Source: Saprospiraceae bacterium
Lineage (GTDB): Bacteria > Bacteroidota > Bacteroidia > Chitinophagales > Saprospiraceae
DNA length: 64,000 nucleotides
Assembly: GCA_019187225.1 (NCBI GenBank)
Contig: JABAQQ010000042.1
Location: 60,451 to 124,450 of the forward strand
Direction of reading: 5' to 3'
Below are positions 9,162 through 19,300 of the stretch, in pieces. The notes under the pieces are model-generated. The model made no database searches, was not told the origin of the DNA, and worked only from the letters and a program-made list of their open reading frames with translations. Position 1 is the stretch's first letter. The number at the start of each line of letters is the position of its first letter. A program made the translations under genes and the position numbers.

Positions 9162-10592
9162 TCACTCTTCTTTTTTGAAGCGATAAGAATACAGGTCCGG
9201 TTCGCCTTCATAGTACCCATCCAGCACAAGGCTGTTGTAGGCATTTTTGATCGCATCTATCGCTTCGGCGGCATTGGCCACGCGGTCGCCGTTGACGCTC
9301 GAAATAACAAATCCCGGCTGCATATTTGTTTGATGCACAATGCTTCCGCGCGTGATACTAATCACCATCGCCCCTTGCAGACGCAAACGTTGTTGTTCCT
9401 CGCGGGAAAGATCGCGCAATTCGAAGCCCAACTGGCCTTCCAGTTCGTCGCCCCGCACCCGCGAGGCCATGGTCGAACCGTTGAGGTCTTTCAATACAAC
9501 GCGGATGCGCGATTTTTTGCCGCTCCGCCAGTACTCGATGTTGACCTGGTCGCCGGGACGGTACCGTCCGACGTATTCCTGGAGTTCGGAAGTGCTTTTT
9601 ACCCTGGTGTTATTGATGCCGATCACCACGTCGCCTTCTTTGAGGCCGGCATCTTCAGCCGCGCCATTGGTGCTCACATAATTGATCAGTACGCCTTCGG
9701 CATTGGGCAAACCGAAATCGCGCGCCGTTTCGCTGTCTAAGTCCTGTATTTTCACGCCGAGGTAAGCGCGCTGTACTTCGCCGAATTCGCGCAGGTCGCG
9801 GATAACCTTTTGCACCAGATTGGAGGGGACGGCAAAAGAATACCCCTCATAACTGCCTGATTCAGTGATGATCGCCGTATTGATGCCAATCAATTCACCC
9901 GCTGTATTCACCAAAGCGCCGCCACTGTTGCCGGGATTAACGGCCGCATCGGTTTGAATAAACGATTCGATACTTGCTCCGCCCAGAATATTAATATTGC
10001 GACCTTTGGCGCTGATGATGCCGGCAGTCACGGTGCTTTCCAGGTTGAAGGGATTGCCAACTGCCAATACCCATTCGCCGATGCGGATAGAATCACTGTT
10101 GCCAAAAAGCATAAAAGGCAGTTCTACTTCCTCGATTTTCAGGAGCGCCACATCCGTGGATGGGTCGGAACCAACAAGTTTCGCTTTGTATGCCCGTTTG
10201 TCGGCCAGCGTCACCTTGATATCGGTGCTGCGCTCCACCACGTGGTGGTTGGTGACAATGTAGCCGTCGGGCGACAAAATGACGCCCGAACCGGACGAGC
10301 CGGTGAGCGAGCCGCCGCTCCAGATACTACCTCCCGACTCCAGCAATGCACGGATATTGACCACCGCGGGGGTAGCGATTTCGGCGGCATCGGTAAAATT
10401 GGTGGGCGCGGAGGAGAAAAAAGTGCTGCTGGAACGGGAGTTGAAGAGTTTATCCACCAATCCTGCGTAGCGTACTTCACCGTCGTCATTCGTCCAAACG
10501 ACTCGTGCCGGGTGGTTCAATTGGCTATAAATCAATACAGAGAGCAGAGAACTGCTCAAAGAAATGAGGATGAATGGCAGGTACTTTCTCAT
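9162..10592 (-). CDS. HtrA/DegP-type periplasmic serine protease with two PDZ domains
   Basis: This is a 476-residue trypsin-fold protease for periplasmic protein quality control. An N-terminal signal or anchor helix (residues 5-23) is followed by the protease domain at about 70-260. The catalytic triad is H117 (NHHVVE), D147 (PSTDVALLK) and S223 (GNSGGALV). PDZ1 is at about 275-365 (AYLGVKIQ, NTRVKSTSELQ) and a degenerate PDZ2 is at about 375-470. The length and layout match DegP/DegQ/MucD proteins. The P-loop kinase gene follows 52 bases downstream in the same direction, so they may be co-transcribed. Confidence 0.95.
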   Translation of the reverse strand: MRKYLPFILISLSSSLLSVLIYSQLNHPARVVWTNDDGEVRYAGLVDKLFNSRSSSTFFSSAPTNFTDAAEIATPAVVNIRALLESGGSIWSGGSLTGSSGSGVILSPDGYIVTNHHVVERSTDIKVTLADKRAYKAKLVGSDPSTDVALLKIEEVELPFMLFGNSDSIRIGEWVLAVGNPFNLESTVTAGIISAKGRNINILGGASIESFIQTDAAVNPGNSGGALVNTAGELIGINTAIITESGSYEGYSFAVPSNLVQKVIRDLREFGEVQRAYLGVKIQDLDSETARDFGLPNAEGVLINYVSTNGAAEDAGLKEGDVVIGINNTRVKSTSELQEYVGRYRPGDQVNIEYWRSGKKSRIRVVLKDLNGSTMASRVRGDELEGQLGFELRDLSREEQQRLRLQGAMVISITRGSIVHQTNMQPGFVISSVNGDRVANAAEAIDAIKNAYNSLVLDGYYEGEPDLYSYRFKKEE

Positions 10593-10606
10593 AGAACGTA
10601 GCCGGT

Positions 10607-10614
10607 TATTTTTG
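10607..10614 (+). promoter_or_regulatory. Possible -7 box (TATTTTTG) upstream of dapF
   Basis: TATTTTTG fits TAnnTTTG and points at dapF, 115 bases downstream. It sits in the divergent gap with the HtrA gene. No -33 element is recognisable, so the call is weak. Confidence 0.3.
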
Positions 10615-10728
10615 TGGGCGGCATATTGCTAACGAAAACGCTGTCCGCAAATTTTTAGTTTAGAAGGACAATTTCCAAGCCGAAAAGTTGGAAACAAACT
10701 GCGCACGCGGTTCGTTTGTGGTGAAAAT

Positions 10729-11559
10729 ATGACAAAAATGAAATTTTGGAAATATCAGGGCGCTGGCAATGACTTTGTCATGCTCGACCAACGGCAACAC
10801 CGATGGTTGACCCGCGAAAATACGGAAAAAATCGCATGGCTCTGCGACCGGCGCTTCGGGATCGGAGCGGACGGGTTGATCCTTCTGGAAAATCGCTCCG
10901 GCTACGACTTCGAAATGATCTATTTCAATGCCGATGGAAGGGAAAGCACCATGTGCGGCAATGGAGGGCGCTGTATCGCTGCATTTGCACGACATCTGGG
11001 CATCATCGGGCAACACGGGCGATTTTGGGCAATAGACGGCGGACACGAAGCGGTGATTACAGCAAAGGAGCAGGATGACTCGGGCGAAACCGGAATAAGA
11101 TGGTGGGTCGAATTAAAAATGTCCGACGTACAAAACATTGAGCGGGAAGGAAATGTATTCATCCTGAACACCGGATCGCCGCATTACATCCGTTTTGAAA
11201 ATGAGGTGCAACAACTCGATATGGTACGGGAAGGCAGAACAGTTCGTTATTCCGATCGGTTTAAAAACGAAGGAATCAACGTCAACCTGGTGCACCTGAA
11301 TGCCGACGGAAGTCTGAACATCCGTACGTACGAGCGCGGTGTAGAAGATGAAACGCTGGCCTGCGGCACGGGTGTAACGGCGGCAGCGCTTGCCTCCTGT
11401 TTGTATCGCGGCATGGAAAGCGGCCAGGCTGAAATACCCGTCCATGCCCGGGGTGGCGACCTGGCGGTTCGTTTTACGCTCAACAAAAACGGAACAGTTT
11501 CAGATATTTGGCTCTGCGGGCCCGCAACGCTGGTATTTGAAGGAGAGATTCAAATTTGA
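10729..11559 (+). CDS. dapF: Diaminopimelate epimerase
   Basis: This 276-residue enzyme interconverts LL- and meso-diaminopimelate for lysine and peptidoglycan synthesis, without a cofactor. The two catalytic cysteines are C76 in MCGNGGRC and C212 in ACGTGVTAAAL. Family motifs FWKYQGAGNDFV and NTGSPHYI are also present. An in-frame ATG at 10738 (MKFWKYQGAG) matches the usual family N-terminus and may be the true start. It works one step before diaminopimelate decarboxylase, a candidate for which lies at 58590-59834. Confidence 0.96.
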   Translation: MTKMKFWKYQGAGNDFVMLDQRQHRWLTRENTEKIAWLCDRRFGIGADGLILLENRSGYDFEMIYFNADGRESTMCGNGGRCIAAFARHLGIIGQHGRFWAIDGGHEAVITAKEQDDSGETGIRWWVELKMSDVQNIEREGNVFILNTGSPHYIRFENEVQQLDMVREGRTVRYSDRFKNEGINVNLVHLNADGSLNIRTYERGVEDETLACGTGVTAAALASCLYRGMESGQAEIPVHARGGDLAVRFTLNKNGTVSDIWLCGPATLVFEGEIQI

Positions 11560-11605
11560 AATCCGTTCTTACTTTTTTTCAGAACATTGAAACAAAAACT
11601 ACCCG

Positions 11606-12808
11606 ATGGCAAAGCACCTTTTGTTTGGCCTTTTACTATTAGCCGCCACCTTACAGGCACAGCAAGACAGCCTGCCTAAGCCGCTGCAAACATCAATTTC
11701 GCAACGCATCGCTTCTGCGCGGCAGGAATTGCTCGCCTCCTTTCTCAACGACGACCCGGCCGCTGCTTCTTTGTGGCGGGATTCGCTCATGCGCTTAGAG
11801 GACAGCACCCATGTAGCTTTAGTGTGGGACGAACGCTGGTTGCTTTATTATTGGGAAGAAGCTTATGGAAATCTGTTTGATGAGGCGATAAGGCTCGATG
11901 CGGCGGAACGGCAACACCTGGCTAATAAACAACCGCCGCCAAAAGACAGCCTTTTTGAAAAGATTGATCAAAGGTTATATGAATTGCGTTTTCAGATTTA
12001 TGAAAAAATTAGTCGGGGATTTTTAACTGAGGAAGAGAAACAGTTTGCCTTGATCGAACTGGATTACCTGCTCCGCTTGAATCAAGCCGAGATTGCATCC
12101 GGTGATTGGAACAAACGCCTGGATGCCTTTCTCCAGATTCATCCTGAATCGAGGTTCAAACCTTATATCCAGGCCAATTTGTATGCTCCGGCGGAAAAGA
12201 TGCTGGCCCAGAATGTGAAAACGGATAGGGGTTTCAGCCTCGATTTTTTATTTTCCAGTGGTCAATGGCGGAATGAACTGGAGCAAACGCTTCGTTCGCC
12301 GTATGGATTCGACATCGGGCTGTCATATTGGCTCAGGCACTGGAATTTCGGTTTGCGCTGTAATTTCAGTTGGCAAAAACTCAACCGCTCCGTCATTCAG
12401 AATGGCTACGAATGGCCCAAAAACGACCCTTCGGTATTGATTGCTCCAGCCCTGGAAGTGGGATATGATATCCTGAACAACAAAAAGGTCAAAGTATTCC
12501 CGTCTTTCGTTGCGGGCATCAGCATTTTGAAACCACCGGGCGTGGACGAAGAGGAGGAAGAACCCCTGCCCGACTACTATTCGGATTTCTTTTTTGCCAA
12601 AGGTTTTCTCGGAGCGGCGCTTACCGCGGATGTAAAATTGAAAACATTCAACAGTTCGGACGAGGAATATCCCGATGTATCCTTTATTGGAGCGCGTATC
12701 CGGCTCGGTTACAACTGGCTGAACTGGGGTGATGATAATCCGGATTTGCGCGGTGATCTGTTTTATTTTGCCATCGGAATTAACCTGTTCGGACACTCCA
12801 TCGAATAA
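11606..12808 (+). CDS. Secreted or outer-membrane protein of unknown function
   Basis: This 400-residue protein has a signal peptide (MAKHLLFGLLLLAATLQAQ). A helical, charged region of about 200 residues follows, rich in Asp/Glu/Arg with LxxLxxR patterns. The C-terminal half alternates hydrophobic and polar residues and is rich in Tyr, Trp and Gly (GFDIGLSYWLRHWNFGLRCNF and similar short strands). It ends in a strand finishing with IGINLFGHSIE. That half looks like an outer-membrane beta-barrel. The acidic patch DEEEEEPLPDYYSD at about residue 315 would be an external loop. No named family was recognised. It starts 46 bases after dapF and may be co-transcribed. Confidence 0.75.
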   Translation: MAKHLLFGLLLLAATLQAQQDSLPKPLQTSISQRIASARQELLASFLNDDPAAASLWRDSLMRLEDSTHVALVWDERWLLYYWEEAYGNLFDEAIRLDAAERQHLANKQPPPKDSLFEKIDQRLYELRFQIYEKISRGFLTEEEKQFALIELDYLLRLNQAEIASGDWNKRLDAFLQIHPESRFKPYIQANLYAPAEKMLAQNVKTDRGFSLDFLFSSGQWRNELEQTLRSPYGFDIGLSYWLRHWNFGLRCNFSWQKLNRSVIQNGYEWPKNDPSVLIAPALEVGYDILNNKKVKVFPSFVAGISILKPPGVDEEEEEPLPDYYSDFFFAKGFLGAALTADVKLKTFNSSDEEYPDVSFIGARIRLGYNWLNWGDDNPDLRGDLFYFAIGINLFGHSIE

Positions 12809-12865
12809 CAATCATCAACAGATCGCCCTCTCAACCTCCAATAAACCATTAACAAACAATCATCC

Positions 12866-13825
12866 ATGATCGAATCCAACTTCTCCCCCACCCCCTTCAA
12901 CTGGTTGACAGACCTCAGCCCCGCATTCGCAGCCCAGGAATCGTGGCATGACGGGTCTTATAACCGCGAAGCCATTTTCCACCTGATGTACAAACCGGAA
13001 GGGTCCTTCGCCATTGCCTGCGGCGCCGGATTACTGGCCGAGCACGTGCGCCGTTTCCGGTTCTCGGTCGAAGTCATCCAACATTTGGGGCAGGTGACCG
13101 ACGAAAGAGGATGCTCCGTATTCAGCGAGAGTTTTTTGAATTATCTGCAACGCCTTCGCCTTCGCATACAGGTCAACGCCGCACCCGAAGGCGCGTTGCT
13201 GATGCCCGGCGAACCCATACTGGTCGTCCAGGGCCCGATGGCGCAAATTCAGTTACTTCAAACTGCTTTTCATTTATTGCTCTGGGAATCAACCCATTGG
13301 GCTACTATCGCCGCGACAGTGCGCTGGAAACGCGGCGAATGGACGGAGGAGGACACGCCCTCTCCCCCGCCCTATCCTTTCAATCCATCCGGCTGGAAAA
13401 TCCGTGCGGCTTATATCGGCGGCGCCACTGCGGATGAAATACTGAGCAATGTGGGAAGAACGGCACGCGATCTTTTTCCGGGAGAAGGACTCATCAAGAT
13501 CCAACACGATTCAGGTGAGCCGATGGTGCAGATCCGCCGACTGTATAAAGGCAACCAACCGCTCGGCGACGTCTGGCTTACCCAATCGCAGGAAGAAGAA
13601 GCCAGCGTGAGCAAAACAAGGGTCCGTTTTATGGATGAAAATTCCGCCCAACCGATGGAAATGCAGATGAACCGTTTTCAAAACCTCTACCAACCCGTAT
13701 TGGTGAAGGGCCATCCGGTACTCGCCCCTCCCCGGCTCGGTTATTTGCGCCAGCGCATGCTGAAACAAACGGAGGCATTTCACACGGTGCAATTGAAGAA
13801 TTATCCGCACGGGTGGTATTTGTGA
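12866..13825 (+). CDS. Shortened nicotinate phosphoribosyltransferase-like protein
   Basis: This 319-residue protein resembles NAPRTase (which makes nicotinate mononucleotide from nicotinate and PRPP). The N-terminal half follows the family: YKPEGSFAIACGAGLL, FRFSVEVIQHLG, FLNYLQRLRLRIQV, APEGALLMPGEPILVVQGP. Near residue 180 RAAYIGGATADEILSNVGR recalls the R-A-A-x-I-G-G-x-x-G-T-S-N catalytic segment. True NAPRTases have about 400-490 residues and a THAHSW-type histidine motif; here only about 20 residues separate the segment from a C-terminal IKIQHDSGEPM piece, and the histidine motif is absent. It is probably a non-catalytic or repurposed homologue. Confidence 0.65.
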   Translation: MIESNFSPTPFNWLTDLSPAFAAQESWHDGSYNREAIFHLMYKPEGSFAIACGAGLLAEHVRRFRFSVEVIQHLGQVTDERGCSVFSESFLNYLQRLRLRIQVNAAPEGALLMPGEPILVVQGPMAQIQLLQTAFHLLLWESTHWATIAATVRWKRGEWTEEDTPSPPPYPFNPSGWKIRAAYIGGATADEILSNVGRTARDLFPGEGLIKIQHDSGEPMVQIRRLYKGNQPLGDVWLTQSQEEEASVSKTRVRFMDENSAQPMEMQMNRFQNLYQPVLVKGHPVLAPPRLGYLRQRMLKQTEAFHTVQLKNYPHGWYL

Positions 13826-13883
13826 TGGGTGACTGGTGATTGGTGATTAGTTATTTGCAAAGTAAAATCCGAGACGTTCGAAC

Positions 13884-15263
13884 TCATAACTCATAACGCT
13901 CAAAAGCATTTTTAAAAGCTTCCAGGCACCTTCCTCTGGCGAAGGTGTGTTCTACCATGGGCAGCGGATAGTCGGGTGTGCCGAATTCCGGCACCCATTT
14001 GCGGATGTATTTGAATTCGGGGTCGAATTTTTTTGCTTGTTCTGCCGGGTTGAAGATGCGAAAATACGGCGCGGCGTCGGTACCGCAGCCTGCCGCCCAT
14101 TGCCAGCCTCCGTTGTTGCTGGCGAGGTCGAAATCGAGCAATTTTTGGGCAAAATACGCTTCGCCGAGCCGCCAATCGAGCAAGAGGTGCTTGGTGAGAA
14201 AACTGGCCGTGATCATCCGCACCCGGTTGTGCATATATCCGGTGGTGTTCAGTTCGCGCATGCCGGCGTCCACGATGGGATAGCCCGTTTTACCCGCGCA
14301 CCATTGTTCAAATTCTCCGGGCGCGTCACGCCATTCCATGTGTTCGTATTTGTGCTGGAAGGGGTGATTGACCACCCGGGGAAAGTGCGCCAGTATCTGG
14401 CTGTAAAAATCGCGCCAGATGAGTTCGTTCAGGTAGGTGGCGTTGAGCCGCTGCGCGTGCCGGGCCTTTTCGCGGATGCTGATGGTGCCGAAGCGAAAAT
14501 GCACGCCGAGACGGGAAGTGCCTTCGATGCCCGGAAAGTCGCGGGTTTTGTCGTAGTTTTTGATCAACCCACGCGAAACGGTAATGGGCGGAAAAGGAAT
14601 GCCTGCCGGTTCGAAGCCCAATTCGGCAAGCGATGGTATGGCCCCGGACGCAACAAGCGGCAGGTCATCGGTTTTCAAAAAACTGAAAAAACATTTCGCA
14701 CTCGGGTAGGAAGTCAGATAAAACGAATGGGGTTCCTGCTCGCCCTGTTCGTTGCGGACCGTCATTTCCCTGGTTTTCAATTTCTCCAGCCATCGCCGGC
14801 TGTATGGCGTAAACACGGTGTAAGGCGTCCCGTCTGCTTTCAAAATCTCGTCTTTTTCAAAGATCACATGGTCTTTGAAAGTATGGAAAGGGATGTTTTT
14901 TCCGGAAAGCAGTTGTTGCACGAGGGCGTCCCGCTCGATGGCGTAAGGCTCGTAGTCGCGGTTGGTATATACTGCCGCGACGTTGAACTCTGTTAAAATT
15001 TGCTGCCATACTTCCAGGGGCTTGCCATAGCGCACGAGCAAAGTGCTGCCCATATCCTCCAATCGTTTTTTCAACTCCGACAACGCCCCGTGAATGAACT
15101 CCACGCGGGCATCTTTTCGCTCCGGCAGGCCGTCGAGTATGTTTTTGTCAAAAATGAACAACGGTAATACCGGATTTTTGCTTTTCAAGGCGTGATAAAG
15201 CCCAGCGTTGTCGTCGAGGCGCAAGTCGCGGCGGAACCAGAAGAGGGAGATGGGTTGGGACAT
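13884..15263 (-). CDS. phr: Deoxyribodipyrimidine photolyase (CPD photolyase, class I)
   Basis: This 459-residue flavoprotein repairs cyclobutane pyrimidine dimers with blue light. The N-terminal Rossmann antenna domain starts FWFRRDLRLDDN. The FAD-binding helical domain carries GTSRLGVHFRFG, LIWRDFYSQ, HNRVRMI, LLDWRLGEAYF and WQWAAGCGTDAAPYFRIFNP, all diagnostic for class I photolyases. The start at 15263 (MSQPISLFW) is preferred over an in-frame upstream ATG at 15356 that adds 31 residues and overlaps the neighbouring gene. A cryptochrome role cannot be excluded by motifs alone. Confidence 0.94.
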   Translation of the reverse strand: MSQPISLFWFRRDLRLDDNAGLYHALKSKNPVLPLFIFDKNILDGLPERKDARVEFIHGALSELKKRLEDMGSTLLVRYGKPLEVWQQILTEFNVAAVYTNRDYEPYAIERDALVQQLLSGKNIPFHTFKDHVIFEKDEILKADGTPYTVFTPYSRRWLEKLKTREMTVRNEQGEQEPHSFYLTSYPSAKCFFSFLKTDDLPLVASGAIPSLAELGFEPAGIPFPPITVSRGLIKNYDKTRDFPGIEGTSRLGVHFRFGTISIREKARHAQRLNATYLNELIWRDFYSQILAHFPRVVNHPFQHKYEHMEWRDAPGEFEQWCAGKTGYPIVDAGMRELNTTGYMHNRVRMITASFLTKHLLLDWRLGEAYFAQKLLDFDLASNNGGWQWAAGCGTDAAPYFRIFNPAEQAKKFDPEFKYIRKWVPEFGTPDYPLPMVEHTFARGRCLEAFKNAFERYEL

Positions 15264-15322
15264 TTTCGTAAATTGGTTCTGATTCGGGAGTAACAAGTGT
15301 TGAAACAGAAGGTTTGAGAAGA

Positions 15323-16000
15323 TTAATCTTCTCTTTTCTCCCAACACAATATCCAATTCCCTCCCGTGTCAATTGCCCATGCTTCCGGAAAAACTTTTTT
15401 GAAATCGCGCTCAAAAAAACGCTCGGTAATGATCCTGACCGAGCGGTCGCCGCCATGCAGGCGGTTGAACAACAGCAAAGCGCCGGGGCGCAGTAATTCG
15501 TCACAATCCCGGAGAAAATCCTCTGTCTCGAACTGTGGTGGCGTGAGATCGTCTTCAAAGATGTCCACAATAACCATATCGTACTGATCCTCAGTAACCT
15601 GAACAAAAACTTCTGCATCGGCGGTCACGATATTGATCGGGCTTGCGAGGCGGGAAAGTGTGTATTTGGCAGCGAGTTCGGCTACCGTTTCATCCCATTC
15701 GACGGCGGTATAGCGGTAGTTGCGGTGGAATACTTTTTCCAGCATATACGGCACCGAGCCGAGACCGAGGCCGAGGATCAAAACATCTTCGATGGAACGC
15801 TCCTCTATTTTCAATTGATCGAAAGCGACGAGGAAATTCTTGTACAGGTCGTCCCAGGAATAAATGGCGTCGCCGCTCAGGAGTTGGAGCCGCCCGCGGT
15901 CGAGCATGACGGACAATTCCGGATTTTGCTCAGAGCCGGTTTCTTCCAGCGTGAGCGGCACGACGTGCGAGAGCAATTTTTTCCAGCGCGGGATTTTCAT
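15323..16000 (-). CDS. Spermidine-synthase-like methyltransferase-fold protein
   Basis: This is a 225-residue Rossmann protein with the SAM or decarboxy-SAM binding order of polyamine aminopropyltransferases: VLILGLGLGSVPYML (motif I), TAVEWDETV (acidic end of strand 2), IVTADAEVF, and YDMVIVDIFEDDLTPP (motif after strand 4). It lacks the N-terminal beta-domain of full spermidine synthases (about 280 residues), so many such proteins are annotated only as fused-MFS or spermidine-synthase-like. Substrate unknown. It reads toward phr with 59 bases between the genes. Confidence 0.8.
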   Translation of the reverse strand: MKIPRWKKLLSHVVPLTLEETGSEQNPELSVMLDRGRLQLLSGDAIYSWDDLYKNFLVAFDQLKIEERSIEDVLILGLGLGSVPYMLEKVFHRNYRYTAVEWDETVAELAAKYTLSRLASPINIVTADAEVFVQVTEDQYDMVIVDIFEDDLTPPQFETEDFLRDCDELLRPGALLLFNRLHGGDRSVRIITERFFERDFKKVFPEAWAIDTGGNWILCWEKRED

Positions 16001-16001
16001 G

Positions 16002-16301
16002 GGACGGTGGACGGTGGACGGTGGACGGTAGGGTATTCAAAAATATGTGTCAGAATTATAAAATTAAAATATTCAAGTAGATTGTAATCATTGATTTAAA
16101 CAAATAAACAACGAATAAAAACACAATATTTTGAACAGTCCTTTTTTTGAACACCCTCGATCGCCCTTGTATATTCACTTTCTACCGTCCACCGTACGTC
16201 AATGGGAACACGGATGACGCGGATGGGGCGGATAAAAGCGGATTTTGAACGTCGCAATATCCGCGAAAATCTGCCTGATCCGGGTCATCCGCGTTCCCAT
16301 T
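16002..16301. repeat. Two nested tandem-unit inverted repeats in a 331-base intergenic gap
   Basis: Between the methyltransferase start and the AsmA stop there is no gene. GGACGGT is repeated four times at 16002-16031, and the complementary CTACCGTCCACCGTAC lies at 16182-16197 with only two units. A second pair, AATGGGAACACGGATGACGC at 16201 and its complement ending at 16301, forms a 24-bp stem with two mismatches. Inside it GCGGATTTT and ATATCCGC repeat the same theme. The AT-rich stretch 16040-16140 holds nothing recognisable. Confidence 0.75.
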
Positions 16302-16331
16302 GTTCTTGCGGTGGGCCGGTCACAACTCGCG

Positions 16332-19300
16332 TTAATTATCCTTCTTTTTCTTCTTGAACGGATCCCATTCTTCCAGTTTTTTCTTCGCATCTTCCGTTGC
16401 CTTTTTGCCTTTGTCGCCCATAACCTCTTCGGCTTTTTTACCGGCGGCTTCTCCGGCTTTTTCGCCCAACTCTTTGGTTGCCTTTTCCTTGGCTTCCTGC
16501 ATTTTTTTGTCGGCAACGGCCTTTAGACTGTCGGCAGCCTTCTCAGCGGCGGCTTTGGCCTGTTCTTTGGCTTTTTCCAGTTCGCGGCTGGCGACATTGG
16601 TCAGGGAATCTTTGGCTTTATCCAGGGTGGCCTGCACAGTGGCCGTCGCTTCCTCCTTGATGCTGCTTTGACCATCGGCGCCAAGGACCTTCATGGCCAC
16701 TTTCGGGCTGAAGAGCGTGCCGGTAAGATCGAAACGGACGTTGATGTATTCACCTTGGGCGATATTCACGCCGTATTTACCCGCTTCTTTGCTAAGGAAG
16801 TTGAGGCCGGAATTGGCTGCGCTTCCGACAGCACTTTTTTCGAGGGCTTTGCGCGGCACCTTGGTCGTGATCTGGTAAAGCATGTCCTGGTTGATGCCGT
16901 GGGCGCCGCCGATTTGCATCGCCACGTCGCGCATCTGCACATTAAAAGGTTTGACGATGACTTTGCCGTCTTTGATCTCGAACCAGTTCTTCGTGTTTTT
17001 CAATTCTAACTTGTTCAGATAATCAACACCCAGCTTCGAACTGATATCGGCCATCGGTTTGAAATTACTGAATACGGCGTTCAGCGTTTCCAGGAAGCCG
17101 GCCGCAGTGAGCGTGTTCAGGTCAGGCATCATGTCCTTACCCAGTATACCGCTCATCGAAAGCGTCGTATTAAATTTGCCATCCATCAATTGCATTACCG
17201 GGGCGATGGATTTCACGGTAGCGAAAGTTTGGAAGGCGTCCTTGAAACCCATGTTTTGCAATGCCAGGTCCATGTCGAACGTCGGTTTTGCCAGGTCCTG
17301 CGTGTTATACTCGCCGTTGAGTGCGATAAGGCCGCCGATGACATTGGCCGTGCAATCTTCGAGCCTCGCTACGCCGTCCTTCACCACCACGTGGCCGTTC
17401 AGATTGTTCAGATCGTAGGTGGTGTATTTTATTTTTTTGAAATCGGCGTTCAGCGTCATATCCACGTTTTTCGGAACGGGGATGATCTCCTCAGCAGCAG
17501 AGGCAGTAGCAGGGGCACTGCTCTCATCTGTCATAAACTGATTGAGGTCGAAGTAGTTGGAAGACAGATTGACCACGCCCGACACCGTTTGATTGTCGAA
17601 CATATAATTCCAGGCGTTGAGTATCTTGCCATTGCCGTGCAAATCGCTTGCGCCGATGTTCATCCCGAAATCGTCCACCGTCATTTTGTTAGGCATGAAG
17701 TGACCTTTCATGCTCATGTTGGTAAGGTCGTAGGTATCGTATTTCAAGCGGTTGATCTTGCCGTCCACCGTGAAATCCCAACGGTCAAAAACCTTTTCGG
17801 CGGCAGCCGGAGGCGCTTCTACATCACTCGGCACCACGCTGCCATCGGTCGGAGCAGGTTCCATCCATTCGTTCGCATCAAACAGGCTGGAGTTAAAGTT
17901 AAGTTTGCCGGTCATGGTCTTGTTGGTGGAAAAATACGCCAGGATATTATCAATCGAGCCGTTGGCCCGCAGGTCGCTTTTGCCGAGTTTCGCATCAAAG
18001 TTTTGAATATCAACCCGTTGCGGAGTAAGACTTGTGGTAAGTTGGTTAATCTTCACTGCCGGCATATCGGCGGATTTGTAACTGATACCGCTCATGGCAA
18101 AATCCCCCGCCATATTTACCTGGTCGTATTTGGCCTGATCAATCTGGCTCATCGCAGCTTTCATCGTCACATTGGCTTTTATAACGCCCGCGAGTTCCTG
18201 CACGCCTTCCATCGGGAAGGCTTTGGAAAGTTCACCGAGGTGGAGCGTACCATTTATTTTGGTGTCCACCGTCGGATCGGATTCAGGGGTTTTCAGGTGG
18301 AAATAGCCTTCGAGTGGGTTAGAGCCGATGCGCAGGCTGAATTTCGGAATGGCCACCGTCATGTCGTTGAGGCGTGAGGAGGGGCTGTTGATGGTGGCGT
18401 CCACGTTAATGTTGCTCACTCCAAGCGGCAAGCCCGGATATTTGAAATCGGCATTTCCGACCAGGAAATTGATCTTGAATGCCGGGTAAGTGGTTTCATT
18501 GTAGGTGCCTTTGACGAAGCCGGCGAACTGAACCGTTCCGTTGGCCTGCACGTTGTCGTAATCTTTCGTGTAGGCGCCGGGGATGATGGACAAAAGACTT
18601 TTAAAGGTATTGGCCGGTGTGCCGAACGTCAGGTCCATGCGGATGTCTTCGCTGTTTTCCGGCATCTGCACCCAACCGTCGAGCATCACTTCCAAAGCGT
18701 TCACTTTCAGGTCATTGTTTTTGAAAGTGTACTTCATGTTTTTCATATCGGCGGCCAGCGTTGCATCCCAGTCGGCGCGCGCATTGCGCAGGTATTGCAC
18801 TCCGCCGTAGTTGACTGACAGGCGCTCTACGGCGGTTTTCATCACAAAATCGTAGAGGTCGGCGGTGAATTCCCCGGAACCCGTATGGTCCACGCCTTCC
18901 AGCAAAGCGCGCATATCGAGACCCCGGTCGTCGTAGAGGACCGTACCGCCGGTGATGCCATAACGTTCGAGTTTGACCGGACTGCTTTCGGTCGCGGCGG
19001 TTGTTTTCCCCTCTTCCGGCTCCGGTTTTGTGATATCGTAGTTGGCGCTCCCGTCGCTGAGCACGAAAACACGGATGTCGGGTTTTTGGAAATACAAACC
19101 ATTGATCACGACCTCGCTGCCAAAAATAGCCGACCAGAGATCCACTGCCACGTCGAGCCGTTCGCACTGAACGAGTTTGACGCCTGCGAACGGCCCGGGG
19201 CCATTGGTCACTTCCAGACCTTCCAGGCCGACGGCGAGTTTCGGGAAATGCCGGAAAATAGAAATGTCCACATCTTTGAAGTCCACCGTAGCGGTCAGGC

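Noticed and set aside
9063-9740. 225-codon plus-strand frame
   Set aside because: It is antisense to the C-terminal PDZ region of the HtrA protease.
13826-13880. Another tandem-unit hairpin
   Set aside because: GGTGATT and AACTCAT direct repeats are present, but the two sets are not complementary, so no stem forms.
17190-18377. 395-codon plus-strand frame inside the AsmA gene
   Set aside because: It is antisense to a strong AsmA-family protein and shows no domain.
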